A stretch of 64,000 bases of DNA from Isoetes taiwanensis (lineage: Eukaryota > Streptophyta > Lycopodiopsida > Isoetales > Isoetaceae): assembly GCA_021234155.1 (NCBI GenBank), contig JAJEKV010000039.1:8941077-9005076 (forward strand), given 5' to 3'. Positions within the stretch are counted from its first letter, which is position 1. Every line of letters starts with the position of its first letter. A program made the translations under genes and the position numbers. Under the pieces are notes generated by a model that was not told the DNA's origin, did no database searches, and saw only the letters and a program-made list of their open reading frames with translations. Of the stretch, positions 20,313-32,123 are shown piece after piece.

Positions 20313-22342
20313 GTGCATGCAGCTAGAGGCCTAAGCTCAGGGGAACGACAACGCCGAGACCACGTGGAAGAACAGAGTCCGCCCAGGCCACCCCCGGCAA
20401 GGAACCTGTTTGAGGAATTTGGACCCATGACCCCAGAAGAGGAAATATCACAGATGAGAACAGACCTTGAGCAGATAAAGGCTTTGCTGGCCGCACAAGC
20501 AGGAGTGGGATCGGTGGGCAACGCTCAGTTGCCTCAAGCATCAGCTCGGAAAACAGGAAGGGACAAGAAGAGGAGCAAGAGAAGGAGGTCCTCCAGCTCG
20601 GAATCCTCCGACTCAAGCTCCGATTCGGACTCCGACTCCGAGGAAGAGGAAGAGCAGGCACAGGACCGAGCAGATGGAAGGCAGAGGAACACTGCAGATG
20701 GAAGGCAGAGGGATACCACAGATGGACAACAAAGGGACACAAGAACCTCTGACTACCAGAAGAAGGTAGACTCTGCATTGAGAAATGTTTGGAAGGCCAG
20801 GAAGCTCGAGCAATTCTCAGGCGAGAACAGGTCGGGCATGGAGGCAGAGGCTTGGCTCGATGAGATGAGCGAATATGGCAACGCTTATGGTATGAAGGAC
20901 AAGGATAAAGGCAGGGTGGCAACAGCCAACCTGAAAGGAGCAGCACGCATATGGTGGAAGGGGTATGCAAAGGCCCATGGCTTGAGCAGGGATGCTTGCA
21001 GGTTCAGGAAGTTTGCTAAAGCCTTCAAGCGCCATTACGTCCCAAGAGAGCACAAGTCCAGCATGATGCAGCAGTTCTATAGGCTGCAACAGGGAAACAA
21101 ATCAGTCCAGAAATATACAGAGGAATTCATGAGGCTAAGGCTTTATGTGCCAAAGTTGGGTGAAAAGCATGCAGTGGAAAGCTATATATTGAGGGGCTGA
21201 ATGATGAGATCCGCAAGCTTGTAAGGGCAATAAACCCTAAGACAGTATCGGAAGCAGAGTCCAAGGAAATAAGTTTGCAAGGAACAGGGCCTCAGAATAG
21301 TGGGCAGAGGCAACAGTATTATCAGGACAAAGGCAAGGCAACAGGGAGTTATAGCCCTAGGGCAGCCAGCCCAGGTCCAGCTAGAGCCCCATATGGTGGC
21401 AATCAAGGGAAGCAGCAGGAGAAAAAGCAGGTGTCCTTCAAGGACAAGCAGGAGGGGTTAAACTACTCCAAAGTAGTGCGATCCTTTTTGCAGGCTATGC
21501 CCAAGGAAAAGAGACAGGAGTGCATAGAAAAACAGCTTTGCTTCAGGTGCTTCCAGCCAGGCCATAGGACAGCGAACTGCCCCTACGTCATGAGTGCGGC
21601 ACTAGCGGAGTTGGGAGATTGGGACATCCTGTCTGACGATGACGGCGAGGCAGCCCGCGACTACATCCAGGGTGAGTGTCATATCTTTGCCGCAATAGAC
21701 ACAGAGCAAGCAGAAAGCCAGTATAAGGTAATTTCTACAGTAGGGAAGGCCAAGGCCAAATCTTTCATAGTCCTGATAGACTCAGGAAGTAGCCATAACT
21801 TTGCATCCCTCAGAATGGTTGAAATATTGAAGTTGAAACCACTGAAGTCGAAGCCGAGGCCCGTTCTCTTAGCAAGTGGAGCAGTAAGGCAGACGGCAGG
21901 CAAGAGAATTAATTTCGACATCGACTTGCCAGGGATTAATATCCAGATGGGGGCAGAGGTAATGGGCATTGGCAAGTATGACCTGATCATAGGAATGGAG
22001 TATCTTGGACCAGCAGGGGCCATCATCGATTGTGGGAAGCGGAAGGTGACCTTCCCAACGCCCGAGGCAAGATCATTGAGATCACAGGTAAGGAAGTTGT
22101 TCCCATCATGCAGTGTATGTCTTCTAAACGGATGCTCAAGTGCATAAGGAGTGAGCAGGTAGCTTATATCTTCAAGCTTGAGATCCAAGAGCCGGAGCCA
22201 GAAGAAGATAAGGAGGATGAGGGGCTCAGCAAGTTACCTAAGCAGGTAGCTAACCTGATCACGGAGTTCCATGATCTCTTTCCAGACGAGATCAAGCAGC
22301 TCCCTCCTTATAGGGGAGTCGAGTGCGAGATAGCACTCGAAC
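20313..22342 (+). pseudogene. Element D gag and protease region, left part of pol
   Basis: The gag frame begins at 20313. The capsid-like domain lies near 20800-21190 (KLEQFSGENRSGMEAEAWL, RIWWKGYAKAH, FKRHYVPREHKSSMMQQFY). A frame change near 21187 leads to a second frame with the zinc knuckle C-x2-C-x4-H-x4-C (CFRCFQPGHRTANC, near 21540). The retropepsin motif LIDSGSSHNF (near 21775) and IIGMEYLGPAGAIIDC follow. Another frame change near 22065 leads to the RT N-terminus (FHDLFPDEIKQLPPYRGVECEIALE), where the L1 has inserted. Before mutation this was a typical Ty3/gypsy gag-pro. Confidence 0.9.
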
Positions 22343-22428
22343 GAAACGGTATAATTTGCCATGTGGAAGATGGAGGACGCGGGAGCGGGAGCGCAGGTGG
22401 GAGAACGACGTCTTCTCTACCCTAAACC

Positions 22429-22704
22429 ATGAAGCACTTCACCATTCTGATCCAGGGAGAAAGATTTTCTTGTGGATGGTTAGAGGGAGAAAGTACTCAG
22501 CTATGGGAAAGCCTGATGTATAACCGATTCTTCCCTGAGGAATTGTTTACTTCAGTTTTCTCAACAGTTCCTCAATCTGAGGTAGCACTTCTAGAATCTT
22601 GGTTGGGAGAGTTTGTAGGTGACAGAAATGCTAGTGCTGCTGGTATCTTTCATGTGCACTGTTCTTGGGTAGACAGTAAGATAGTAGCCAGAGTTTACAG
22701 TTAG
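22429..22704 (+). CDS. Short upstream ORF of the LINE (ORF0-like)
   Basis: A 91-codon frame precedes ORF1 by 83 bp. It begins MKHFTILIQGERFSCGW and includes the acidic/aromatic stretch QSEVALLESWLGEFVGD. Its composition looks protein-like, but no family is recognised. It could be a genuine leader ORF or an open stretch of the 5' UTR. Confidence 0.4.
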   Translation: MKHFTILIQGERFSCGWLEGESTQLWESLMYNRFFPEELFTSVFSTVPQSEVALLESWLGEFVGDRNASAAGIFHVHCSWVDSKIVARVYS

Positions 22705-22787
22705 TTCTGATTGGTAGGGTGGTAACTAGAAGAAAGACTGGAAAAAGATAAAAAATTAGGTTCTGAGTCAGGAAACAGGGGGTAAGA

Positions 22788-24944
22788 ATGTCTGGGAATA
22801 TGCAACAGTCGGGACAGTTGGGACAGACCTTGGGAAATGTGCAAAATAGGGCAGACTCAAAGGAAAAAGGAACAGTAGGGAAAGGTGGGGATACTGGAAA
22901 GCGAGATTCTGGAGAGCTACTGGATTTAATCCGTACCCTGAGCGAAAAAGGACTTGATCAAATCAAAGAAATCACTAGTTGTTTGGCCGCCTTTGAGAAG
23001 GGAGAGAAGGTGCAAAACTTTGTCGCTTTCGGAGACTTCCTTACTTCCATAGACATGGTGAATACCAGGCGGTCGTCCGGGGTCGGAACACTCCAAAGGC
23101 AGAAGGAAGCGGTGAACCAGATCTTGGAATATGCAAATCAGGTGCAGGAAGATGTGCGAAAGGAGCTGCTGACAGAAAAGGAGTCGACCTTTGTTGGTAA
23201 GCCACTTAGGAATGCAGCAGTTGAAAATAAATTAAAATTTCTTAAGACTCGTGGGTTGATAGGATGCATTCGCCATGAAGGGGTCAGATTACAGTATATT
23301 AAAGGGGAAATTGAGAGGATGGAACAGGGGGTCGCTATCAATAGCATATATTGGATAGATTTCCCATTTTTTATGCTTGAATGTAGAAACAGTCAAACAG
23401 CCACTCTTCTCCTAAAACAGGGAACCATATCCAAAGCCAACACTCAGTTTTTTTTCCAAAAATGGTCCCCATCCTTCGATCCACAAAACTTTTCGGAGCT
23501 CTTTCACCCGGCCTGGACTTCCCTACAGGGACTAAACCCCATGTACTGGAACGAACAGTCCATGTTAACTCTCTTCCAAGAAACAGGGAATATTATTAGC
23601 TGGGAAATTGCTCAGGATAAGGCCCCAAAGGTTTGGGCACAGATTGATCTCCTTAAGCCGATCCCGGATGTGATAAACTTTGTGGATTACTTTGGTAATC
23701 CCAAAACACTAAAACTTGCATGGCAGGGATTGCCCCAACCATGCTCGGCCTGTGGACTAAGATTGCATGGAGGGAGGGTGTGCAAGGGGGCTCAGGAAGC
23801 CAAGACCTTGCTCAACGAACCGGATGCTGAGAAACAGAAGGAAGAAATTTGGATCACTCCAAATAAGGGAAGAATGGAGAGACAAAATAAAAATGGTAGC
23901 GAAAAAAGAAGAAGGAGAAGGCAAAGAATCAGAGAAGAGAAGGAGAAAGAAAAAGCAAAAATAGAATCTGGAAAAAATAATGAAAAGAAATTGAAGACGG
24001 AGTGGAAGAAAAAAGTGCAGTTCAGGGAGGACTCTTTCAAGGTTAAGGTCTTAAATAATCCGACAGCTAAAGGCAAGGAAGCAGCTCTCGTGATTAGGGA
24101 GCCTTTGGCACCTGAATTAAGCTATTCATCTTCTGAGGAGTTGACAGAATACAAAGAGAAAGGAGAACCTAGCTCGCCAAGGGGTCCTCTTTTCTTATCT
24201 CAAACGGATTGTGTCAATGACTCCCCACTTCCTATTTTGGAGCTGTTTCCCAAAGAAATAGGTAATCTGGGCACAAGCATCACTATGGATATCACTAAAG
24301 ATGGAGAGGTGGACATACCAGCTGCCCTCCCAAAGATACCAGCTCAATTGGAGGTTCAGTCCCAACTAAATCAGCAGGAAAATGATTGTATCACCTCAAA
24401 AGGCCAGGAAACTGAATCTGTTCACAAAAGTAGACCTATAAGTCCAGCTGGCCAGTTGGAGTCAGGTGGCCAGGGAACTTGTGAACAGGTCAGGAGACCT
24501 ATAAGCCCTTCTGGACAAGATTTTCAAAAAGCTGACCCAAAGAACCAAGGAACTGAAAGTAATCAAAGGTCTGTAACTCCAAACAACCTGGTAACTGACT
24601 CTCCTCATAGTAGTAGACCTATAAGCCCAACTGGTCAACCTGTTACTCTAGTTGGCCAGGGAACTTTCTGTGAGCAGAGCAGGAAATCTACAAGTCCTCT
24701 TGCAGAGAGAGATGTAGAATCTGAAGTCTTCAAGACACCAGCTGCTCAGTTAAAGGAACTGAGGGATTCCTCATCTCGATTGGCTGGAAAATTCTGGGAT
24801 GATGAGGAAGATGATGATAAGGATCCTAAAGAACTCAGTGATCAGTCCTGTGTCACCCCTCTCCCACATGCTACAAAAAGAAAGAAGAAGGTCTACACTC
24901 CTAGGGAGCAAGGGCCTGTCACTAGGAGCTCCAAATCCCAATGA
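22788..24944 (+). CDS. LINE ORF1 nucleic-acid-binding protein
   Basis: An intact 718-codon frame. Residues 140-310 resemble the DUF4283-like region of plant L1 ORF1 proteins (KFLKTRGLIGCIRHEG, WIDFPFFMLE). A zinc-knuckle-like CSACGLRLHGGRVC follows near residue 320, then a long Lys/Arg/Glu-rich segment. The C-terminal part has repeated RPISP motifs (at least four, about residues 545-625) and an acidic DDEEDDDKD. It binds LINE RNA in related elements. The stop overlaps the ORF2 start in ATGA at 24941-24944. The RPISP repeats are a lineage oddity. Confidence 0.85.
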   Translation: MSGNMQQSGQLGQTLGNVQNRADSKEKGTVGKGGDTGKRDSGELLDLIRTLSEKGLDQIKEITSCLAAFEKGEKVQNFVAFGDFLTSIDMVNTRRSSGVGTLQRQKEAVNQILEYANQVQEDVRKELLTEKESTFVGKPLRNAAVENKLKFLKTRGLIGCIRHEGVRLQYIKGEIERMEQGVAINSIYWIDFPFFMLECRNSQTATLLLKQGTISKANTQFFFQKWSPSFDPQNFSELFHPAWTSLQGLNPMYWNEQSMLTLFQETGNIISWEIAQDKAPKVWAQIDLLKPIPDVINFVDYFGNPKTLKLAWQGLPQPCSACGLRLHGGRVCKGAQEAKTLLNEPDAEKQKEEIWITPNKGRMERQNKNGSEKRRRRRQRIREEKEKEKAKIESGKNNEKKLKTEWKKKVQFREDSFKVKVLNNPTAKGKEAALVIREPLAPELSYSSSEELTEYKEKGEPSSPRGPLFLSQTDCVNDSPLPILELFPKEIGNLGTSITMDITKDGEVDIPAALPKIPAQLEVQSQLNQQENDCITSKGQETESVHKSRPISPAGQLESGGQGTCEQVRRPISPSGQDFQKADPKNQGTESNQRSVTPNNLVTDSPHSSRPISPTGQPVTLVGQGTFCEQSRKSTSPLAERDVESEVFKTPAAQLKELRDSSSRLAGKFWDDEEDDDKDPKELSDQSCVTPLPHATKRKKKVYTPREQGPVTRSSKSQ

Positions 24945-27900
24945 AGATTGTTTCTTGGAATATGAGAGGTATTAAGGGTCCTTTGAAAAGAAAGAGGGCT
25001 CTAATTGCCATTAGGGAGATCAAAGCAGATATAATCCTCCTTCAAGAACACAGGCTTCCATCCTTTGAAGCATCAAATCTAGGTAATTGGATTTTTCCAA
25101 ATGGGGATTCTATATGGGCCCCAGCAGATGGTACCAAGGGGGGTATATGCATTGCTTGGAAAGGGTTAAAAAAAATAGACTTCTTCTCACATCCCTCGGG
25201 CAGGTGGCAGGTTGTGTTTCTGGAAATCGAAAAAGAGCAGGTAGGCATCATCAATGTCTATGCCTCAACTGCCCCTGAAGAAAGAGAAAAACAATGGTTG
25301 GAAATGTGTGATTGGTTACAGAGACAAAATGTCAATAATTGGATCTTGAGTGGGGATTTTAACAACACCCCCTCATGGGATCGAAGGCGGTAAAAAATTG
25401 AACATGACAAGGGGAGAAAGGTTCCAATGGGATAAGGCGATCCACGATTTGTGTATCATGCCCCATCATCCTCAAATGCTTATTCTTGGAGTAATAAAAG
25501 GAAAGGATTGGACAGAGTGTATTGTCTTCTTGATAGATACTACACAAACATATCCTCCTTAACAGGCTGGGACAACTTGACTATAAGTAATGACTGTGAT
25601 AATTCCATTTAGGATCACTATCCCCGGATATTAGACAATTGGAAAGATACCTCAAAATAATCCCTCTGACATCCCATTTAAGTTCAATAACAGTTTATTG
25701 AGCAACAAAGCCTTCTGTGATGATTTTACCGCATATTACAGCTCCTTGAAAGCTATAAATCGAAGTGGATCAATGAAAGAGTTTGTCATGAAATGTAAGC
25801 AGATAAAAAATTGGATAAAACAGTGGGGTAAACAATGGAATCAGAGGAAGAAACAGGAAAAATCAGAGATCTACTTAGAAATGAAAGAAGTTAGACAAAA
25901 ACTTTTTCTTGACAAAAATGATGTGGCTCTTCAACAAAGGGAAGAAATTTTGGAAAGGAAAGTTAAGTTAATAGAAGAACATGAGGCTAAGAGTTTGGCA
26001 ATCAAGAGTAGAAGCTTGTATATTAACTTCATGGATGATCAGTAGCTCAGTTTTTTTCTTAGGGCTGCTAAAAGCGGGGATATTGAACAATGGGATTGTT
26101 TCAGTAACAGATAATCAACAGGAAATATCTAAACAGGAGGACATACTACATTTGTTCCATAGCAAATATAAAGATCTTTTTGCTGCAAAAGACATGGATA
26201 GTGAAAGCATGTCAGATTTTTTTAATTCTCTTGGTCCCAAAGATTTGCCAGTTGAAGAAAATCAACTTCTGGCTATCCCAATGGAGAATGAAATTCTGGA
26301 AACTGTGAGAAGTATGGCACATGGGAAAAGCCCAGGGCCAGATGGCTTACCCCCTGAGTTTTATGAACACTTTTGGAGCATAATGTCCAAAGATCTTACA
26401 ACATTTATACAAGGTGCATGGCAGGCTGAAAAGCTTCACCCAGCTATTAATGCTGGACTCATTGCCTTAGTTCCAAAAGTGGATAAGCCTGCTACCTTCT
26501 CGGACTGGAGACCAATATCATTGACTAATGTGTCATACAAAATTATAGCCAAGATCTTTGCCAATAGGCTTAAGAATATTCTGCAAACAAAGATAAGCCC
26601 AGTCCAATCTGGCTTCTTACCAGGCAGAAGTATTCTCGATAACTTCATTGGTGCATATGAAGGGCTTCACTGGAATAGAGCCACAAATCAGAATTGTGTG
26701 CTACTAAAGTTGGATTTCAAAAGAGCCTATGATACCATTGATTGGAATTTCTTATACAGAGCAATGTCTCAAATGGGATTTTCAGAGGCAGTAATCAAAA
26801 AGGTTGATGGGTTGAATGTCACAGGGAGTTCAGCAGTGTTGGTCAATGGTTCCCCATCTCCATTCTTTGAATGTAAAAGAGGAGTTAGACAGGGCTGTCC
26901 CCTTGCCCCCTATCTTTTTTTAATAGTAGCAGAGATGGTGACTAGAACTATTTTTAAATTGCAGCAAAATGATAAAATTAGTTGCCTTGAGCTTCCAGAT
27001 ACATGTGAGTCCCTGTCAGCCATGCAGTATGCAGATGACACATTTGTGTTTTTAAAAAGACAAGGTGATCATATCAGAAACTTCCTACTGGCAATGGAGG
27101 GGTTTGGAAAGGCATCTGGTGTATTGCTGAACAAGGATAAATGTGCAATAATTTCTGACAGTATGGATGACTACATTGAAGGGATTAAAGTTTGTGGATT
27201 TCATTGTGCTACCAAACTCTTAGGACTGCCTTTGGCCCTAAATATGAGTTTACATGGTCTTTGGGAGCCAATAGTCACAAAAATAAAAAAGAAATTACAA
27301 ATGTACCCCAAAACTCTCTCTATGGCTGGTAGAGTAGAGATCATTAATAGTGTCATTGCTAGCTCCCATGTATACTTTTCCTCTGCTATAATTGCAGATA
27401 AGAAAACCTATAAGGAGTTGGAGATAATTATGAAGGAATTCATCTGGCAAGGCTCCCATATGGTTGGATGGCAAAACCTGACACTACCCAGGAAGAAGGG
27501 AGGCCTTGGATGCAATGATCTCTTTTTACAAGCACAGGTACTGGCAGCTAAACAGGTATGGAGGTCTTTAATGTCATCCTCAAAGTCCCCTGCACTTCAT
27601 CTTATTAAATATTGGATTGGAAAAACCTCATTAGTAGGGAGCCCTTCTACTCCTCACCAATTGCCTGACTCTGCATTTTATCAACTCAACCCAAGCAGTG
27701 GCACTTCCAATATCATGAGGAGAATCATTCAAGCATGGAATAAAGCATCTGTCTGCTTCAGAGCCCTTCCTATGGAGAGTGTTTCACAAGAGTTTAATTT
27801 CTTTTGGCACCAAAACCTTACAGCTGAGGAGGAGGGATGTCTAGCATTGAAACATCCAAGAAAGTATAAAGAATGGACAAGTAAAGGATTATACACAGTG

Positions 27901-28711
27901 AGCAGCATGATCAGAGAGGATAATTGGAAAACATGGCAGGAAATCTCTGCAATTGTACAAGATTCCAACTGTAACAGGAATATTTACAACACACTCACCC
28001 GACATCAAAGAGGACAGGATGTTGAATCAGACCAACTGAATTGGGTTCTTGAAGGAAAGGGATACAAAGTGTCCAGAATATATTCAATATTGTTGAGTTC
28101 ACAGGGCACTAAAGTAGCTGAACAATGGGATTGTCCAGATAGTGAAGCTATTCGAGTCATCAGAAAGGGATGGAAATTACAATGTGCTAAAAAAATTACC
28201 CTTTTTAGATGGCTACTTCTGAACAGAAGCCTTAAATGCAATGCCTATAGAGCCAAATATAATGACCAGATCTCAGATAGGTGCCCTTTAGGTCGCGGGC
28301 GAGATTGAATCATCAAGCCATATCTTCATCGCCCCACGGCTTTCTCCTTTCTGGAATTGGATTAGACCCTATATAGGAGTCACTCCAATTAATGAGTCTG
28401 ACCTTTTTTGCTTCATTGCAAACAGCTCCCCATTCTTGGATACACTTAGATCTCTTTGTCTTTGGGTGATCTGGAAACACAGAAATAATGTTGCTATCAA
28501 CCACTCCAACCCAGATTTGAATTTTCTCAAATCAACATTACAATTAGAACTGGCAGATGCTGCCATGGCTCACAGATTAAGTAAAGGTTCCAATTATGAC
28601 AGGAATTGGGACACATTGGGCTCCTTCCAGGGGTTCTATTCTTACTTTACTTCTTACTTTAACAATTTGTGTGATGATGGAAACAGATTATCTGGTCAGG
28701 AAACATCATGA
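24941..28711 (+). pseudogene. LINE ORF2: endonuclease and reverse transcriptase
   Basis: It starts MKIVSWNMRGIKGPLKR, the APE-type endonuclease beginning, with QEHRLPSF and SGDFNNTPSW visible. The frame breaks near 25385 and again near 25690 and 26040. The RT runs from about 26280: GKSPGPDGLPPEF, DWRPISLTNVSYK, QSGFLPGRSILDN, KLDFKRAYDTIDW (motif A), GVRQGCPLAPYLF and QYADDTFVF (catalytic YADD, near 27030). The C-terminal zf-RVT-like part (ITLFRWLLLNRSLKCNA) continues after a frame change near 28300 to LCLWVIWKHRNNVAIN and stops at 28711. This is a typical plant L1 pol, now non-functional. Confidence 0.92.
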
Positions 28712-29039
28712 AGGAGGGCATGCAAGGGAGGTCCCGGAAGATACAAGGCCCATGTCTCATCAGGAGGTTCTGGAAGCTCTTCTCTGGGTCAAAACAGAGA
28801 CAATTATGATCCGGACACTCAAGAAGATTCTGCAGGATGCTGATATATGGCAGTTTAAACAAGAGCTGAAACCTTTCTTTGAAGAAAAACTTGACATAGT
28901 CGAGGGAGCGCGCGAGTCGTGGATCCTTTATATTCTGGATGGGGCAGCATATGGAGCAATTGAGTTGGATGATCTGCTCTTCAAGCATACAGATCATGCT
29001 TTTGCTATAATTACTCTGGACGGAGTAAGGGAAGACTAA
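28674..29039 (+). CDS. Third, downstream ORF of the LINE
   Basis: The frame opens with MMETDYLVRKHHEGGH, overlapping the end of ORF2 by 38 bp, and runs about 121 codons to EDLDGVRED-like acidic residues (ILDGAAYGAIELDDLLFKH). It reads like a real small acidic/helical protein. No family is recognised. Alternatives are a frameshifted extension of ORF2 or chance. Confidence 0.4.
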   Translation: MMETDYLVRKHHEGGHAREVPEDTRPMSHQEVLEALLWVKTETIMIRTLKKILQDADIWQFKQELKPFFEEKLDIVEGARESWILYILDGAAYGAIELDDLLFKHTDHAFAIITLDGVRED

Positions 29040-29323
29040 GGACACATCTGCTAAGATCACATCTGCTATCGACGAACTTCTTAATTTCTAATTTTCATGA
29101 TCAATATCTAGATTATGGTCCTTTTACGGTTTTAAAAACTTTTAAACAGTGTTTGTTTCTGTTAAATTTTCCTCCTTTGGAGTGATCGGCCATTTTTGAT
29201 ATTATGGCTACTATAACAGAGCTTTGCTCTGTCCTTTTGTATTACCATGTATTACATGTAATATAATACTTCTGCCGTTTCTAAAAAAAAAAAAAAAAAA
29301 AAAAAGAGAGATAGCACTCGAAC

Positions 29324-32123
29324 CGGGAACAAAGCCGACAAGTAAGGCTCCATACAGAATGACGACGCAGGAGTTAACGGAGCTAAAGAAGCAATTGCAG
29401 GAGTTGCTCGACCTAGGCTTCATTAGACCTAGCATCTCGCCGTTTGGAGCGCCCATTCTGTTTGTTAAGAAGAAGGATGGCAGCTTAAGGATGTGCATCG
29501 ACTATAGGCAGTTGAATAAGCACACCATTAAGAACAGTATGCGCTCCCTAGATCAGATGACTTGATGGATCAGCTTCAAGGTGCAAAGGTCTTCTCCAAA
29601 ATCGACTTAAGGTCAGGTTATCATCAGATCCAGATAAAGGAAGAAGATATCCATAAAACCGCCTTCAGAACGCGGTATGGGCATTATGAGTTCACGGTAA
29701 TGCCTTTCGGCTTATCGAATGCCCCCGCGACATTCATGAGGCTCATGAACGACATCTTCAGGGAGTTTTTAGACACCTTTGTGATTGTATTCTTTGACGA
29801 CATTTTGGTGTATAGTAGATCCCTTGAAGAACACGTGCAACACTTAAGGAGAGTGCTGGAAAAGTTGAAGAGGCACCAGTTGTACGCCAAGTTGTCGAAG
29901 TGTCACTTCGCAACGGAGAGGGTGGAATATCTAGGTCATGTGATATCAGCAGAAGGAATTTCAACGGATCCTGCCAAGATTGAAGCAGTGATTCAGTGGC
30001 CGGCACCGAAGAATGTGCATGAAGTCAGAAGCTTTCTCGGCCTAGCAGGGTACTACAGAAAGTTCGTGAAGAACTTTGCTAAGATAGCGGCCCCGCTAAC
30101 AGACTTGACGAGGGCGGAAAAGGTAAAAGATTGGGCAGAGCATTGGCACAAGAAAGCCCAAGCAGGGTTTGAATTGTTGAAGGAAGCTTTAATAACCGCC
30201 CCAGTCCTAACCCTGCCGGACCCAGAGAAAGATAAGCTTGTAGCAACAGACGCGAGTAAGATAGCTACAGGCGCAGTGCTCATGCAAGAAGAGCGTATGG
30301 TAGCGTACGACTCCAGGAAGATGAACGACGCCGAAACGCGCTACCCCACGCATGATCAGGAATTGCTCGTGGTTGTCAGGGCATTAAGAACCTTTTGGGA
30401 AGGAAGTTCCAATTAGATACAGATCATCAGAGCCTCCAGTATGTATTCACGCAACCACACCTCAACCTGAGGCAGAGAAGATGGATGGAGTTCCTTGAAG
30501 AGTATGACTTTGATATAGTCTACAAGCCAGGGAAGCTCAATGTGGTAGCAGATGCGCTTTCAAGGCATCCCCTGACAAATAGAGTGCATTGCAATGCAAT
30601 TTCGACGCTCTCCAGCGACTTTGGTAAGAAGATTGAAGAGTCCTTGCCAACGGATGTGGATTTCAAGGAAGTATGGGCAAGCCTCTCTAGGGAGGCAAGA
30701 ACAGATAAAGAGCGGGAAGCCTTTAAACATTATAAGAAGGAAGCAACCTGTTATACCATAAGAACAAGTTGTGCGTGCCTGAATCATCAGGTGTAAGGAA
30801 ATTGATCCTCCATGACACGCACAACAGCCCAATAGCTGGCCATGCGAGATTCATGAAAACATATTTCAAAGTGCGCAGCAGCTATTATTGGCCAGGAATG
30901 AAGAAGCAGGTAGCTCGCTACATCAAGGAATGTCAGCTATGCCAGCAGACGAAAGCAGAGCAGCTTCGAATTCCAGGGGCATTAGAACCATTAGCGGTGC
31001 CAAACGCTAAGTGGGAGGTGATCAGCATGGATTTCATCACAGGGCTTCCAAGGATAGTAAGAGGGAAAGATGCCTTGATGGTAGTGGTCGACAAGTTGTC
31101 GAAGATGGCACATTTTGTGCCTTGCAGGACCACGGATACGGCTATGGATACAGCGAAGCTCTTCACCAAAGAGATCTTCAGGCTTCATGGCATGCCAAGG
31201 AAGATTATCTCCGACAGGGATCCGAAGTTTATGAGTGCCTTTTGGCAAGACCTCTTTGCGACATTCAGACGAAGCTATCCATGAGCACGGCGTATCATCC
31301 TCAGACGGATGGCCAAACGGAGCGGACCAACAGGATTTTAGAAGACATGCTACGGAACTATGTCTGGAATAAGCAAGGTATGTGGGAAGAATTTATTCAC
31401 TTGGTGGAGTTTGCATATAATAGCACCAAGCAGGAATCGTCCCAAATGTCGCCGTTTATGATCAATTACGGCTATCAATGCCTAACTCCAGACACTTGGC
31501 ACAACCCCGTGTCAAAGGTAGAAGTTTCGCAGCAGATGTTGGCCGACATGCAGCAGCTCGTGGAAGAAGTTTGAGGATATCTGCTAGCAGCAAGGAGTCG
31601 ACAGAAGAGCATCGCCGACAAACATCGAACAGTCAGGGAGTTCGAAGTTGGCGACAATGTGTGGCTCAAGATCAAAGTGAAGCAGGCGAAGCTCCGCATC
31701 GGAAATTGTAAGAAGCTTGCTCCAAGGTGGGCTGGACCTTTCAGAATAGTCAAGAGAGTAGGTAATCAATCCTACAGGTTAGACTTGCCAGCACACCTAA
31801 AGATTCATAAGGTCTTCCACGTGAGTTTGTTGAAGAAGCACACTCCAAATCCAGACGAAGTCTTGGACACTCCAACGTTGTTGGAAATGACAGAGGAGCA
31901 GCTGGAAATAGTTCCAGAATTGATTCTTGATAAAGCTTTCAAGAAAACAAGGAGGTCGGAGTTCCTCCAATACTTGGTCAAGTGGAAACACTTGCCAGTG
32001 GAAGACGCGACATGGGTACTTAAGAAAGATCTAGTAAAGCAGTACCTACAGTTCATGGAGCAATGGGACGGCAAGGTCATCTCCGAAGAAATCGGCTCAG
32101 GCATGTCGATTTGTGTAGATTAA
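29324..32123 (+). pseudogene. Element D pol: RT, RNase H, integrase, chromodomain
   Basis: The RT resumes with [18 protein letters not shown] and continues [27 protein letters not shown] and the catalytic FFDDILVYS (near 29795). RNase H includes [11 protein letters not shown] and a DHQSLQYVF region. The integrase has the HHCC zinc region (HDTHNSPIAGHARF, C-x2-C in CQLCQQ), VVVDKLSKMAHFVP, GMPRKIISDRDPKF and YHPQTDGQTERTNR. The C-terminus has PRWAGPFRIVKRV and a chromodomain near 31950-32030 (EFLQYLVKWKHLPVEDATW). Frame changes near 29555, 30405, 30755 and 31265, plus a TGA at 31572, disable it. Domain order and chromodomain place it in the chromoviruses. Confidence 0.95.

Larger units (their letters stand above)
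22343..29307 (+). mobile_element. Plant L1-type LINE inserted in element D's RT
   Basis: This 6,965-bp non-LTR element has the 16-bp target duplication GAGATAGCACTCGAAC (22327-22342 and 29308-29323) and a 3' poly-A run (29283-29305). It carries a short upstream ORF, ORF1 with a CCHC-like knuckle, ORF2 (endonuclease, RT, zinc-finger region) and a short downstream ORF. It appears full length, since it includes sequence upstream of ORF1. ORF2 has frameshifts. Joining the two flanks restores the gypsy RT reading [17 protein letters not shown]. Confidence 0.93.

Noticed and set aside
20323-20970. 215-codon minus-strand frame opposite gag
   Set aside because: It is the shadow of the gag N-terminal region. 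The plus strand shows the capsid and zinc-knuckle motifs.
21679-22188. 169-codon minus-strand frame opposite the protease
   Set aside because: It is a shadow. The plus strand has the LIDSGSSHNF active-site motif.
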